64,000 nt of DNA from an uncultured Collinsella sp. (GCA_900539035.1 UQAU01000006.1:11905-75904); one strand, 5' to 3'; positions 51,091 to 60,012 are shown, counted from the stretch's first letter. Made by a program: numbers and translations. Notes: generated by a model not told the origin, from the letters alone.

Positions 51091-51990
51091 ATGATTGTCG
51101 AGAACCATGCGCTGTGGGGCGAGGAGCCGACCGAGGATTATCCGGCGACGTTTACGTATTTGGGTGCCGAGCCGCTGCCCGATAAACCGAATGGCCGCCG
51201 CCCCGCGGTGATCATCTGCGGCGGAGGCGGGTTTACGCATATCGCTCCGCACGAGCAGGACCCGGTGGCGTTTGCATTTTTGGATCGCGGCTACCAGGCC
51301 TTTGTGCTCAACTATGTCACGAGTTCTACGGGTGACGTGAGCTTTCCGCACCCCCAGGCAGATCTTGCCAAGATGGTCGCCACGGTGCGCGCCAACGCCG
51401 ACGAGTGGCATGTCGATCCTAAGCGCGTGTGCGTCGTGGGCTTTTCTGCTGGCGGCATGATTTGCGCCTCGCTGGCAACACAGTGGAAGACCGGCCCCTT
51501 CGCGGCACTTGCCGGGGCGCGTCCGGACGACATTCGTCCCGATGCCGTGGTGCTGGGTTATCCATTGCTCGACTTTGCCTATGTGCGCGACATGCAGACG
51601 CGCGATCCGCGCATTGACTTGCGTGTGCCCAAGACGGGCGGCAAGACGGGGCGCGATTTGCTCAACGACTACCTGTCGATGGTGACGGGCGGCGAGGCAA
51701 CTGACGAGCATCTGGCCGACATCTGCCCCACCACGCATGTTTCGCGTCAGATGCCACCGACTTTTGTGTGGGGCGTGTCCGACGACAAGACGGCGCCGAT
51801 CGCGCAGGTCTACCCGTTTGCGCAGCGCATGGCCGAGGAGGGCGTTGCATGCGAGATGCACGTCTTTGACCAGGGTGGTCACGGCCTTTCGCTCGGCAAC
51901 GCCAACACCGCGGTCGACAACGAGGACAAGCAGGTGGCGGTCCGCCCTTGGATTCGCCTAGCCTTCCGCTTCCTGGAGCGCCATCTGTAA
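51091..51990 (+). CDS. Alpha/beta hydrolase, esterase-like
   Basis: A 299-residue cytosolic hydrolase. An oxyanion-hole motif CGGGGFTHIAPHEQ, the nucleophile elbow GFSAGG (GxSxG), a late-strand Asp (SDDKTAP) and catalytic His in GGHGLS make a complete triad. It is like BD-FAE/acetylxylan-esterase-type enzymes that remove acetyl or feruloyl groups from dietary glycans; substrate is inferred. The ATG at 51091 has GAAGGGAG upstream. It is divergent from the EIIA gene. Confidence 0.85.
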   Translation: MIVENHALWGEEPTEDYPATFTYLGAEPLPDKPNGRRPAVIICGGGGFTHIAPHEQDPVAFAFLDRGYQAFVLNYVTSSTGDVSFPHPQADLAKMVATVRANADEWHVDPKRVCVVGFSAGGMICASLATQWKTGPFAALAGARPDDIRPDAVVLGYPLLDFAYVRDMQTRDPRIDLRVPKTGGKTGRDLLNDYLSMVTGGEATDEHLADICPTTHVSRQMPPTFVWGVSDDKTAPIAQVYPFAQRMAEEGVACEMHVFDQGGHGLSLGNANTAVDNEDKQVAVRPWIRLAFRFLERHL

Positions 51991-52019
51991 GAGTCCCGGC
52001 ATCCAAGCCCTTCAATAAC

Positions 52020-52082
52020 TTGCGGTGAAATAGTTCCTATCTGGGGCATCAACCAGCCCATCCAGGAACTATTCCACCGCAA
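52020..52082. repeat. 63-nt palindrome (family T, copy 2)
   Basis: TTGCGGTGAAATA ... TATTCCACCGCAA ends as in copy 1, with different but complementary inner arms (GTTCCT/AGGAAC). Confidence 0.9.
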
Positions 52083-52104
52083 CTTCGTTTTTGATGCCCC
52101 GCCC

Positions 52105-52289
52105 GGAAACTGCATCCCAGTCCCCCCTTCAAGGTGGGACACGGTTTCCCATAGGGCCTCGATTTGGAAACCACATCCCGTTTCGAGCTCAAATTCTGGG
52201 TCGCAGTTTCCCCGAGGGGCCCCGTTGGGAAACTGCGACCCGTTTCGAGCGGGAATAACGGGACACGCTTTCCGCAAGGGCATCGTTTC
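52105..52289. repeat. Tandem hairpin array 1 (about 62-nt units)
   Basis: Units begin at 52105, 52166 and 52228 (period 61-62). Each has GGAAAC..(g/a)..CCC, a short loop with TTTCGAGC, GGG..., GTTTCC, and a GGGCC-containing spacer. Both halves of each unit are inversely complementary. The array fills the gap between the convergent hydrolase and GntR genes. Confidence 0.85.
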
Positions 52290-52940
52290 CTACCAGACGG
52301 TGAACTGGGCGTTTTCTGTGTTCCAATGGACATCGCGAACGTAGTCGCGCACGCCCGTCGCATCTCGTGCTTCGAACAACTCAAGAATATGAGCATGTTC
52401 GCTGTTGGCTTTATTGAGCAGTTTGCACGCCGTCTCCTGGTCGACAGTCTCGTAATCGCGCTTGATAAAGCAGCGCTCGAGCTGCGAGATCATATCGCGC
52501 AGACGGTCGTTGCCGCAGCGGTTGAAGTACGTTAGATGAAAGCCTCGCTGAATGTCGTCGTACTTTCGGATGAGACCGCCTTGGATCGCGAGGTCCATGG
52601 AGCCGACGAGAAATTTAAGCTGCGTAATGTCATCGTCGGTTAGGTTCGGACAGGCGAGATATGCGGCCTGCCCGTCGAGCGGCCCCATAATCTCAAAGAC
52701 TTCAACGGCGTTTTGCTGATCGAACCCACGGACGCGGAATCCGCGGCGGGGGAGATTGTCCAGATAACCGTCGCTTGCGAGCTGGATGAGCGCTTCGCGG
52801 ACCGGCGTGCGCGACACGCCCATGGCGTCGCAGATCGCTTGCTCGCTCAGCCGGTCGCCGGCCGAAAGCTCGCCGGCGTCAATACGGCTCGAAATGTAGT
52901 CGTATACGTGGTCTTTCAGGGGCCTTCTGAGCGTTTCCAT
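52290..52940 (-). CDS. GntR-family transcriptional regulator, FCD subfamily
   Basis: A 216-residue regulator. The N-terminal winged helix has LSEQAICDAMGVSRTPVREAL. The all-helical FCD ligand domain follows with the expected metal/acid-binding His (RGFHLTYFNR; SEHAHILELF). It is divergent from the dimethylargininase gene; a TTGTATACAA palindrome in the shared intergenic region fits the FCD operator type, so it probably controls that operon in response to an amino-acid-like ligand. Confidence 0.9.
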   Translation of the reverse strand: METLRRPLKDHVYDYISSRIDAGELSAGDRLSEQAICDAMGVSRTPVREALIQLASDGYLDNLPRRGFRVRGFDQQNAVEVFEIMGPLDGQAAYLACPNLTDDDITQLKFLVGSMDLAIQGGLIRKYDDIQRGFHLTYFNRCGNDRLRDMISQLERCFIKRDYETVDQETACKLLNKANSEHAHILELFEARDATGVRDYVRDVHWNTENAQFTVW

Positions 52941-53087
52941 GAGCCTATGTTCCTTAACGGTATATTTCTAAAAGCAAATACGTTTCACTTGAATAGCTCA
53001 GTTGAATTATAGAACGACCAGCTAAATCATGCTACTTTGCGCCGATACGTAAGAATACGCTTACCGAAGAATACCTACCGTTCAGGA

Positions 53088-53104
53088 TTGTATACAATAT
53101 ACAA
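53088..53104 (+). promoter_or_regulatory. Candidate FCD-GntR operator
   Basis: TTGTATACAATATACAA contains the perfect palindrome TTGTATACAA and an overlapping second half-site. It lies 92 bp before the dimethylargininase start. The whole 255-nt divergent gap otherwise holds no gene. Confidence 0.6.
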
Positions 53105-53195
53105 AACAGGAAAACCGTCCTAAGATAAAGCCATCGAAAGGAAGGCGGGCGCGAAGAAGTCCCGCTCTCTGCTAAGAGATCCAAGGAGGATCATC

Positions 53196-53972
53196 ATGAC
53201 CAAGTTCAGCCACGTCATCATCCGCCGCCCCGGCAAGTCCCTGAGCAATGGCATCACGAGTGCCCCCGAGCTTGGCCAGCCCATCTACGAGCGCGCCATC
53301 GAGGAGCACTACGATTACGAGCATGCGCTCGAGCAGTGTGGCGTTGACGTGTCGGTGCTGCCGGCACTCGAGCAGTATCCCGACAGCTGCTTCGTCGAAG
53401 ATCCGGCCGTCATCACTCGCTGCGGCGCCATCATTACCAACCCCGGTGCCGATAGCCGCAACGGCGAGAAGGACGAGATCGAGCCGGCCGTCCGTCGCTT
53501 CTTTGACGACGAGCATGTCAAGCACATCGTTTCTCCGGGCACGCTCGACGGCGGCGACGTCATGATGGTCGGTGACCATTTCTACGTCGGTCGCTCCGCT
53601 CGTACCAACGAAGAGGGCATCCGCCAGTTCTGTGAGATTCTCGAGGGCTGGGGCCTCGAGGGTTCTGAGGTTCCGCTGGAGGAGGTCCTGCACCTCAAGA
53701 CGGGCGTCAACTACATCGAGGACAACAACATGCTCGTCTCTGGTGAGTTCATCGATAAGCCCGACTTTGCCCAGTACAACAAGATCGTCGTGCCCGAGGA
53801 CGAGGCGTACGGCGCCAACTGCATCTGGGTCAACGGTACGGTCATCGTTGCCGAGGGCTATCCGACTGTGCTCAAGGCCGTGCAGGATCTGGGCTACAAG
53901 ACACTCGTTGTTGACACCTCCGAGTATCGCAAGGTCGACGGCGGCCTTTCTTGCCTGTCGCTGCGCTTCTAA
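53196..53972 (+). CDS. Dimethylargininase (DDAH) family amidinotransferase-fold hydrolase
   Basis: A 258-residue enzyme of the pentein fold. Family motifs: IIRRPGKSL, DSCFVEDPA, GTLDGGDVM, GRSARTNEEGI, catalytic His in HLKTGVNYI, and the C-terminal nucleophile Cys in VDGGLSCLSLRF. DDAH releases dimethylamine from N-methylated arginine to give citrulline; some relatives act on citrulline or arginine instead. Strong ribosome site AAGGAGGATCATC. The downstream antiporter and divergent FCD regulator suggest a small catabolic unit. Confidence 0.85.
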   Translation: MTKFSHVIIRRPGKSLSNGITSAPELGQPIYERAIEEHYDYEHALEQCGVDVSVLPALEQYPDSCFVEDPAVITRCGAIITNPGADSRNGEKDEIEPAVRRFFDDEHVKHIVSPGTLDGGDVMMVGDHFYVGRSARTNEEGIRQFCEILEGWGLEGSEVPLEEVLHLKTGVNYIEDNNMLVSGEFIDKPDFAQYNKIVVPEDEAYGANCIWVNGTVIVAEGYPTVLKAVQDLGYKTLVVDTSEYRKVDGGLSCLSLRF

Positions 53973-54007
53973 CGCGATAGCTGTAACAGTCTGATGATCG
54001 CTTGACC

Positions 54008-54047
54008 GATGGCCCGGCACCCGATTCGGGACGTCCGGGCCATCTTT
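54008..54047 (+). terminator. Terminator between DDAH and antiporter genes
   Basis: A perfect 10-bp stem GATGGCCCGG/CCGGGCCATC with additional inner pairs is followed by TTTC. It lies 34 nt before the next start, so it may only partly separate the genes. Confidence 0.8.
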
Positions 54048-54081
54048 CGTTCGATCACATGATGAAGGGGGTGCACATACA

Positions 54082-55545
54082 ATGGCCTCTAAAGCTCAAA
54101 ATGAAGAGATTATCGACCCTAATGGCCTCGATCTCTTTCGTCTGACCATGATGGTCATTACCGCCAGTATTTGTGGCGGCATCTTTTCGCTTGCCGGCGA
54201 TATGGCAGCAGGCGGGGCAAATACCGGTGCGGTTATCGTCTCGTGGGGAATTTGCTTTATTGGCGTCTTTGCGCTGATGATGGTGTTCAACGGCTTGTCT
54301 CAGGCCCGTCCCGACCTGACCGGAGGCATCTATGCATACGCTGCGGCCGGTTTTGGCGATTACATTGGATTCAACTCCGCTTGGGGCTACTGGATCAGCG
54401 CATGTCTTTCCAACGTGAGCTTTGCGCTCTTGCTGTTTAGCGCGCTGGGCTATTTCTTCCCCGCGTTTGGCGCGGGTAACAACCTGCTTTCTATCGTCTG
54501 CGCCAGCGTGTTTTTGTGGTTCCTTACCGCCCTTGTGCTTCGTGGCGTTAAGGAGGCTGCGGGCATTAACACGATCGTCACGTTGGCGAAGCTGGTGCCG
54601 CTGGGGCTTTTTGTGCTGAGTATCGTGCTCCTGGGTAAGTTCAACGTCGATATCTTTATGGACAACTTTTGGGGAGAGCCGGCTGGTCCTGGCTTTGGCG
54701 AGCAGGTTGTCTCGACCATGATCGCCCTTGTCTGGGTCTTCACGGGCATCGAGGGCGCTGTCGTTATCTCGGGCCGTGCAAAGTACGTGCGTGACGTCGG
54801 CCGCTCGACGGCGCTCGGATTTGCGGCTGTATTCACGCTGTATCTGATCATCTCGATGCTGTCGCTCGGCATTATGCCGCGCGAGGAGATGGCACAGCTT
54901 GCAACGCCCTCCATGGCGGGAATTCTCGAGTGCGCAATCGGTCCGGTTGGTGCTGCCATCGTAAACCTTGGCGTTATCCTTTCGTTGGTCGGCGCGTTGC
55001 TGGGCTATGTCATCATTGCGTCCGAGACGCCGTTCGAGGCAGCGCGCCAGGGATCCTTCCCTCTGGCGTTTGCCAAGACGAACAAGCACGACGCCCCGGT
55101 GGTAACGGTTCTCGTGAGCTCCGGCATCACGCAGCTCTTCTTGATCGTGTCGTATGTGGCGGCGAGCACCTACCAGTTCTTCTATAGCTGCGCAGTCAAC
55201 ACGATTCTGGTTCCGTATGTCTGCTCGGCTGCCTATTACATGGTGATTGGCTGGAAGAACGAGCATCTGGACGGGCCGCATGCGCCCAGCGTCGGCAAAG
55301 CCCGCTTCTTCGGTACGCTCGGCTTCATCTACACATTGTTCCTGGTGTGGTCGACTGGTCTTCAGGGCGTTATGATCACGACGATTCTTTTTGCTCCGGC
55401 CATTCCCGTTTATATGCTGGGCGAGCGAGGCCGCGGTAAACCGGTGCTTCCGCATCTGCACGACAAGCTGATCGCAGCGGTGGTCATTGTCGTGGCAATC
55501 ATTTCGCTGTATCTGCACTTTGCCGGCATTGCGCCGATAGTCTAA
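54082..55545 (+). CDS. APC-superfamily basic amino acid antiporter (ArcD/LysI-like)
   Basis: A 487-residue membrane protein with about 12-13 helices. The helix 1 motif SICGGIFSLAGDMA and the APA-type RPDLTGGIYAYAAAGFG and VWVFTGIEGAVVISGRAK are those of arginine/ornithine-type exchangers. With the DDAH it may exchange methylarginine or arginine for ornithine or citrulline; this is context inference. The ATG at 54082 follows GAAGGGGGTG. Confidence 0.88.
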   Translation: MASKAQNEEIIDPNGLDLFRLTMMVITASICGGIFSLAGDMAAGGANTGAVIVSWGICFIGVFALMMVFNGLSQARPDLTGGIYAYAAAGFGDYIGFNSAWGYWISACLSNVSFALLLFSALGYFFPAFGAGNNLLSIVCASVFLWFLTALVLRGVKEAAGINTIVTLAKLVPLGLFVLSIVLLGKFNVDIFMDNFWGEPAGPGFGEQVVSTMIALVWVFTGIEGAVVISGRAKYVRDVGRSTALGFAAVFTLYLIISMLSLGIMPREEMAQLATPSMAGILECAIGPVGAAIVNLGVILSLVGALLGYVIIASETPFEAARQGSFPLAFAKTNKHDAPVVTVLVSSGITQLFLIVSYVAASTYQFFYSCAVNTILVPYVCSAAYYMVIGWKNEHLDGPHAPSVGKARFFGTLGFIYTLFLVWSTGLQGVMITTILFAPAIPVYMLGERGRGKPVLPHLHDKLIAAVVIVVAIISLYLHFAGIAPIV

Positions 55546-55658
55546 GACTGCGGCAAGCTTCATCGCTTGGTAAGCCGATGGAGGCATCGCGTGCCGGTGC
55601 CGTTCGGTAATCCATAACTGACGTGGGCCTCTGTAACGTGCCTTTGTGAGCGCCCACC

Positions 55659-55698
55659 AAGCCCGCGCAGGTGACATTTGTTGCCAGCGCGGGCTTTT
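55659..55698 (+). terminator. Intrinsic terminator after the antiporter gene
   Basis: A 10-bp stem AAGCCCGCGC/GCGCGGGCTT with an inner imperfect helix is followed by TTTT. Confidence 0.9.
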
Positions 55699-55836
55699 GC
55701 TGTTGCGGCGAAATGCCGCCGGCAGCTGGGGACGTTCCTATTGTGCCGGCACCCTGGGACACTCCTTGGATGTTCCGCATGCGACGGAGGGAACGGATCA
55801 TTTTGTCGAGGGGCGGGCGGCTGTTTCGGTCCTCGG

Positions 55837-56045
55837 GGAAACCGCGTCCCGTTTCGAGAGCAGATTCCGGGCTGCAGTTTTCCCGAGGGCCCCATTGGGA
55901 AATTGCATCCCAGTCTGAGCGCCGATTCCGGGCTGCAGTTTCCGCTAGATGCCTCAACCGGAAAGCCCGTCCCGTTTAGGTGTTCCGGAGTGGGATTCGG
56001 TTTCCGCAACAGGCCCGTCTGGGAAGCAATGGCCCAGAATTCCCC
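55837..56045. repeat. Tandem hairpin array 2 (about 62-nt units)
   Basis: Units begin at 55837, 55898, 55960 and 56022 (periods 61, 62, 62). Unit form GGAAACCGCGTCCCGTTTCG, then ATTCCGGGCTGCAGTTTTCC, then a CGAGGGCCCCATT spacer in the first unit. Later units are more diverged. The 636-nt gap between the antiporter and feoAB holds this array, a terminator and the feoAB control region, with no gene seen. Confidence 0.85.
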
Positions 56046-56125
56046 TTGCACCGATCTGTCGATTGAACATCGTTGCATGTTCGCGCTATCATGCATGGGT
56101 AAAAATGGTTAGCCAAGGCGAACTG

Positions 56126-56143
56126 TTAGCCTAGGTAAACTAA
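56126..56143 (+). promoter_or_regulatory. Candidate DtxR/IdeR-like box upstream of feoAB
   Basis: TTAGCCTAGGTAAACTAA has the TTAG...CTAA ends of metal-dependent DtxR-family operators. A second GTTAGCC lies 18 bp upstream. It is 39 bp before the start codon. Confidence 0.4.
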
Positions 56144-56181
56144 ATACAACGCCCTGTGGGCGCCGGGGGAGGAACACGGAC

Positions 56182-58542
56182 GTGAGGCTCGATACGCTCG
56201 AGATTGGAAAGGACGCCGTTGTCGCATCGGTGGCATCGGACGATCAGGCACTCCGACAGCATATTTTGGACATGGGTCTAACGCCGGGCACCGAAGTCAC
56301 CATGATGAAGTACGCCCCCATGGGCGATCCGCTCGAGATCCGCCTGCGTGGCTACGAGTTGACACTGCGCAAGGACGATGCCGCTCGCATCGAGCTCGTG
56401 GATATTCACGACACCGATACGGGTCCGCGCGCTAACGCCGCAATCGGCACGACGGAGCATCCGGCTCTGGGCGAGGGGACGTATTCGCCCCGTGCGGCAA
56501 AGACGGCCGTGCCCGAGGGCGCGCCGCTGCACTTTGCCCTCGCCGGCAACCAAAACTGCGGCAAGACCACGCTGTTCAACCAGCTGACCGGTTCCAACCA
56601 GCACGTCGGTAACTTTCCCGGCGTGACGGTCGATCGCAAGGACGGCACTATTCGTAACCACCCCGAGGCGAGCGTTACCGACCTGCCCGGCATTTATTCG
56701 CTGTCTCCGTACACGGGCGAAGAAATCGTCAGCCGTCAATTCATCTTGGACGAAAACCCCGACGCCATCATCGACATCATTGACGCCACCAACATCGAGC
56801 GCAACCTGTACCTGACACTGCAGCTCATGGAGCTCGACCGTCCTATGGTCATCGCGCTCAACATGATGGACGAGGTGACCGCCAACGGCGGCGCCGTGGA
56901 CGTCAACTTGCTCGAGAGCCTGATGGGCGTGCCCGTTGTCCCCATTAGCGCTGCCCGCAACGAGGGCATCGGCGAGTTGGTGGACCACGCCCTGCACGTG
57001 GCACGGTTCCGCGAGCGCCCTGGTCGCTTGGACTTTTGCGCGCCCGATGGCCCAGACGGCGGCGCGCTGCATCGCTGCATTCACGGCATCGCCAACCTTA
57101 TCGAGGACCATGCCGCGACGGCGCACATTCCCGTGCGTTTTGCGGCGACCAAGCTGGTTGAGGGCGACGAGCTGGTGACCGAGGCGCTTCACCTGGATCG
57201 CAACGAGCTCGACGCCATCGAGCACATCATTACCCAGATGGAGGGCGAGGCCGGCACCGACCGCCTGTCCGCGCTGGCCGATATGCGCTTTAGCTTTATC
57301 GGCGACGTGTGTGGGCGTTGCGTCGTCAAGCCGCACGAGAGCCGCGAGCACGTGCGCTCCGTCAAGATCGACCGCATCCTGACAGGTCGTTACACAGCCA
57401 TTCCGGCGTTCCTGGTGATCATGGGCCTCGTCTTTTGGCTGACGTTTGGCGTGATCGGCGCGGCGTTGCAGGGACTCATGGAGGACGGCATCGCTGCCGT
57501 CATCGCCTCGGCCGATGCGGGCCTCAAGGCGTTCGGCACCAACGACGTGGTGCGCTCGCTAGCTGTCGACGGCGTGCTTACGGGTGTGGGCAGCGTGCTG
57601 ACCTTCCTACCGATTATCGTCGTGCTCTTCTTGTTCCTCTCCATCTTGGAAGACTCCGGCTACATGGCGCGCGTGGCCTTTGTCATGGATAAGGTGCTGC
57701 GTCGCTTTGGCCTGTCGGGCCGCAGCTTCGTGCCTATGCTCGTCGGTTTTGGCTGCACCGTGCCGGCTATCATGTCGACCCGTACGCTCCCATCCGAGCA
57801 CGACCGCAAGATGACGGTCATGCTCACGCCGTTCATGAGCTGCTCGGCCAAGTTGCCGGTCTACGGCCTGCTGTGCGGGGCGTTTTTCCCACAGGCGACG
57901 GTTCCCGCCATGGTCTCGCTCTATCTGATTGGCATTGCGGTCGGTTGCATCGCGGCTTTGGTGCTCAACCGCACGGCATTTAAGGGCGACCCGGTGCCGT
58001 TTATCATGGAGCTTCCCAACTACCGCCTGCCGAGCGTCAAGACGACAGTGATGCTGGCATGGGATAAGGCCAAGGACTTTATTACCAAGGCCTTTACCAT
58101 TATCTTTGCCGCTACCGTGGTCATCTGGTTCCTTCAGACGTTCGACATTCGCTTTAATGTGGTCGCCGATCAGTCGCAAAGCCTGCTTGCGGGCCTCGGC
58201 AGCATCATCGCGCCGGCGCTGGCGCCGCTTGGGTTTGGCGACTGGCGTGCGTCCACGGCGCTCGTCACCGGACTTATCGCCAAGGAGAGCGTCATATCGA
58301 CGCTCACGGTGCTTTTGGGCGCGACCTCGCCCGCGGCACTGTCGACCATGTTTTCGCCGTTTACTGCCTATGTGTTTCTGGTCTTTACACTGCTGTATCC
58401 GCCCTGCGTGGCTGCCATCGGCGCCGTCAAGAGCGAGCTGGGCGCGCGCTACGCCGTTGCCGTGTTCGCGTTTCAGGTGGCAGTCGCCTGGATCGTGGCG
58501 TTTGTCGTGCATTCGGCGGGCATATTGCTGGGGTTGGCTTAG
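56182..58542 (+). CDS. feoB: FeoA-FeoB fusion, ferrous iron transporter
   Basis: A 786-residue Fe2+ importer. Residues 1 to about 75 are a FeoA SH3-like domain (LRQHILDMGLTPGTEVTMM), normally a separate protein. The G-protein domain follows: GNQNCGKTT (about 122), FPGVTVDRKDG, DLPGIYSL, NMMDEV. Then come the helical switch and a membrane region with two Gate repeats (about 395-786; e.g. FGCTVPAIMSTRTLPSEHDR). GTG start after GGGGAGG. Expected to be iron-repressed. Confidence 0.95.
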   Translation: MRLDTLEIGKDAVVASVASDDQALRQHILDMGLTPGTEVTMMKYAPMGDPLEIRLRGYELTLRKDDAARIELVDIHDTDTGPRANAAIGTTEHPALGEGTYSPRAAKTAVPEGAPLHFALAGNQNCGKTTLFNQLTGSNQHVGNFPGVTVDRKDGTIRNHPEASVTDLPGIYSLSPYTGEEIVSRQFILDENPDAIIDIIDATNIERNLYLTLQLMELDRPMVIALNMMDEVTANGGAVDVNLLESLMGVPVVPISAARNEGIGELVDHALHVARFRERPGRLDFCAPDGPDGGALHRCIHGIANLIEDHAATAHIPVRFAATKLVEGDELVTEALHLDRNELDAIEHIITQMEGEAGTDRLSALADMRFSFIGDVCGRCVVKPHESREHVRSVKIDRILTGRYTAIPAFLVIMGLVFWLTFGVIGAALQGLMEDGIAAVIASADAGLKAFGTNDVVRSLAVDGVLTGVGSVLTFLPIIVVLFLFLSILEDSGYMARVAFVMDKVLRRFGLSGRSFVPMLVGFGCTVPAIMSTRTLPSEHDRKMTVMLTPFMSCSAKLPVYGLLCGAFFPQATVPAMVSLYLIGIAVGCIAALVLNRTAFKGDPVPFIMELPNYRLPSVKTTVMLAWDKAKDFITKAFTIIFAATVVIWFLQTFDIRFNVVADQSQSLLAGLGSIIAPALAPLGFGDWRASTALVTGLIAKESVISTLTVLLGATSPAALSTMFSPFTAYVFLVFTLLYPPCVAAIGAVKSELGARYAVAVFAFQVAVAWIVAFVVHSAGILLGLA

Positions 58543-58584
58543 TTATGAATTGACGGCGCAACCTCTGTGTATCGAATTGTTTTC

Positions 58585-58616
58585 GGCCCCGCATCTGTAC
58601 TGACGGATGCGGGGCC
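58585..58616 (+). terminator. Hairpin after feoAB
   Basis: A perfect 11-bp stem GGCCCCGCATC/GATGCGGGGCC with a 10-nt loop; no T tract follows. It overlaps the promoter of the next gene. Confidence 0.6.
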
Positions 58617-58629
58617 ATTGCTATATAAT
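58600..58629 (+). promoter_or_regulatory. Promoter of the MFS gene
   Basis: CTGACG (58600-58605) and perfect TATAAT (58624-58629), 18-bp spacer, 33 bp before the start codon. Confidence 0.65.
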
Positions 58630-58662
58630 CGCCTCCGCTCAAAACGATTGGAGACGTTATAT

Positions 58663-59859
58663 ATGACTCAGACAAGGCAAGACGGCATCACGCTCAAGCA
58701 GTGGCTCCCACTCGTCGGGCTCACCTGCTGTGCGTTCGTGTTCAACACGTCGGAGTTTATGCCCATCGGCCTGCTGACCGACATCGCCGCATCGTTTTCG
58801 CTCACCGAGGCCCAAGCTGGCATCATGATCTCGGTCTATGCCTGGGGCGTCATGCTGCTGTCGTTGCCACTCATGGTGTTTGCCTCGCGTTTTGAGTTCA
58901 AGCGGATGCTGCTGGGCGTGCTTGCCGTGTTCTCGCTGGGCCAGTTCCTGTCCGCCGTGGCGCCCACCTATCCCATCCTGGTCTGCGCACGCCTGGTGGT
59001 TGCCTGCGCGCATGCCGTGTTCTGGTCGGTCGCCTCGATCATGGCGTCGCGTCTGGTTGACACGCGCCATGGGGCGCTCGCCATCAGCATGATCGCTACG
59101 GGCTCGTCCATCGCGCAGATCTTTGGCCTGCCTCTCGGTCGCGCCATTGGCCTGGCCGTGGGCTGGCGCATGACGTTCGCCGTGGTCGGGGGCCTCTCAG
59201 CCATCGCGGTCGTCTACCAGGCCACGGTGTTTCCTGCCATGCCAGCGGGCGAGCGTTTTACGTTCAAACAGCTGCCCGAGCTGCTCAAGAACCCGCTCCT
59301 CATCGCGCTCTACGCAGTCACGGTCTTCATGGCGACCGGCTATTACGCAAGCTACAGCTATATCGAGCCCTTCCTGGCGCAGGTCGCGCACGTCGATGCG
59401 GGCGCCATCACCATGACGCTGACGGCGTTTGGCTGCTCTGGTTTGCTCGGAAGCTGGCTGTTTGGCCGCCTGTTCGATGGGCATCGCTTCCCGTTCTTGG
59501 CTATCACGCTCTCCGGCGTGCCGGTGGCCCTGCTGCTCATGGGGCCGGCCGCATCGTCGCTCGTGAGCGTGCTTGCCGTCTGCGCACTGTGGGGCTGCTG
59601 CGCCACGGCCTTTAACGTGGCGTTTCAGGCCGAGCTCATCAAGCACACGCCGGCGGACTCGTCGGCCGTCGCCATGTCGATCTTCTCGGGCCTGTTCAAT
59701 CTGGGTATCGGCACGGGTACCGCGATCGGCGGCGCCGTGGTTTCGGGTCCCGGTATCGCTTGGATCGGCTTCGCGGGCGGGGCGATTGCCGTCGTGGGCG
59801 TCATCCTCGCCATCACCGTGCTGTTCCCGGCCATCCGCCGCGCCAAGCCCGTCGCCTAA
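58663..59859 (+). CDS. MFS transporter, AraJ/sugar-efflux type
   Basis: A 398-residue 12-helix exporter of the DHA1 group. Features: NTSEFMPIGLLTDIAASF in helix 1 (common to AraJ/YdhP/NepI proteins), GVMLLSLPLMVFASRFEFKR at the loop 2-3 region, and GLPLGRAIGLAVGWRMTF. Members export arabinose, purine nucleosides or drugs; the substrate is not visible. The ATG at 58663 follows TTGGAGA. Confidence 0.88.
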   Translation: MTQTRQDGITLKQWLPLVGLTCCAFVFNTSEFMPIGLLTDIAASFSLTEAQAGIMISVYAWGVMLLSLPLMVFASRFEFKRMLLGVLAVFSLGQFLSAVAPTYPILVCARLVVACAHAVFWSVASIMASRLVDTRHGALAISMIATGSSIAQIFGLPLGRAIGLAVGWRMTFAVVGGLSAIAVVYQATVFPAMPAGERFTFKQLPELLKNPLLIALYAVTVFMATGYYASYSYIEPFLAQVAHVDAGAITMTLTAFGCSGLLGSWLFGRLFDGHRFPFLAITLSGVPVALLLMGPAASSLVSVLAVCALWGCCATAFNVAFQAELIKHTPADSSAVAMSIFSGLFNLGIGTGTAIGGAVVSGPGIAWIGFAGGAIAVVGVILAITVLFPAIRRAKPVA

Positions 59860-59876
59860 CCACATCCCCCTATCAG

Positions 59877-59939
59877 TTGCGGTGAAATACGGATTGTTTA
59901 GCCCAATAAACCTGGCAAACAGTCCGTATTTCACCGCAA
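59877..59939. repeat. 63-nt palindrome (family T, copy 3)
   Basis: TTGCGGTGAAATA ... TATTTCACCGCAA with inner ACGGA/TCCGT arms. The one end base that differs from the other copies (T for C) improves pairing. Confidence 0.9.
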
Positions 59940-60012
59940 CTTATTTTGGGGGAGAGGATACAAGCTGGGCATACAATGGATGTCGTTGTGTTGAGCTTAC
60001 CGGGAGGTTGCT

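Noticed and set aside
52105..56045. CRISPR array
   Set aside because: The tandem units resemble CRISPR spacing, but the whole unit including the interval is repeated and diverging, units are self-complementary, and there are no cas genes or unique spacers.
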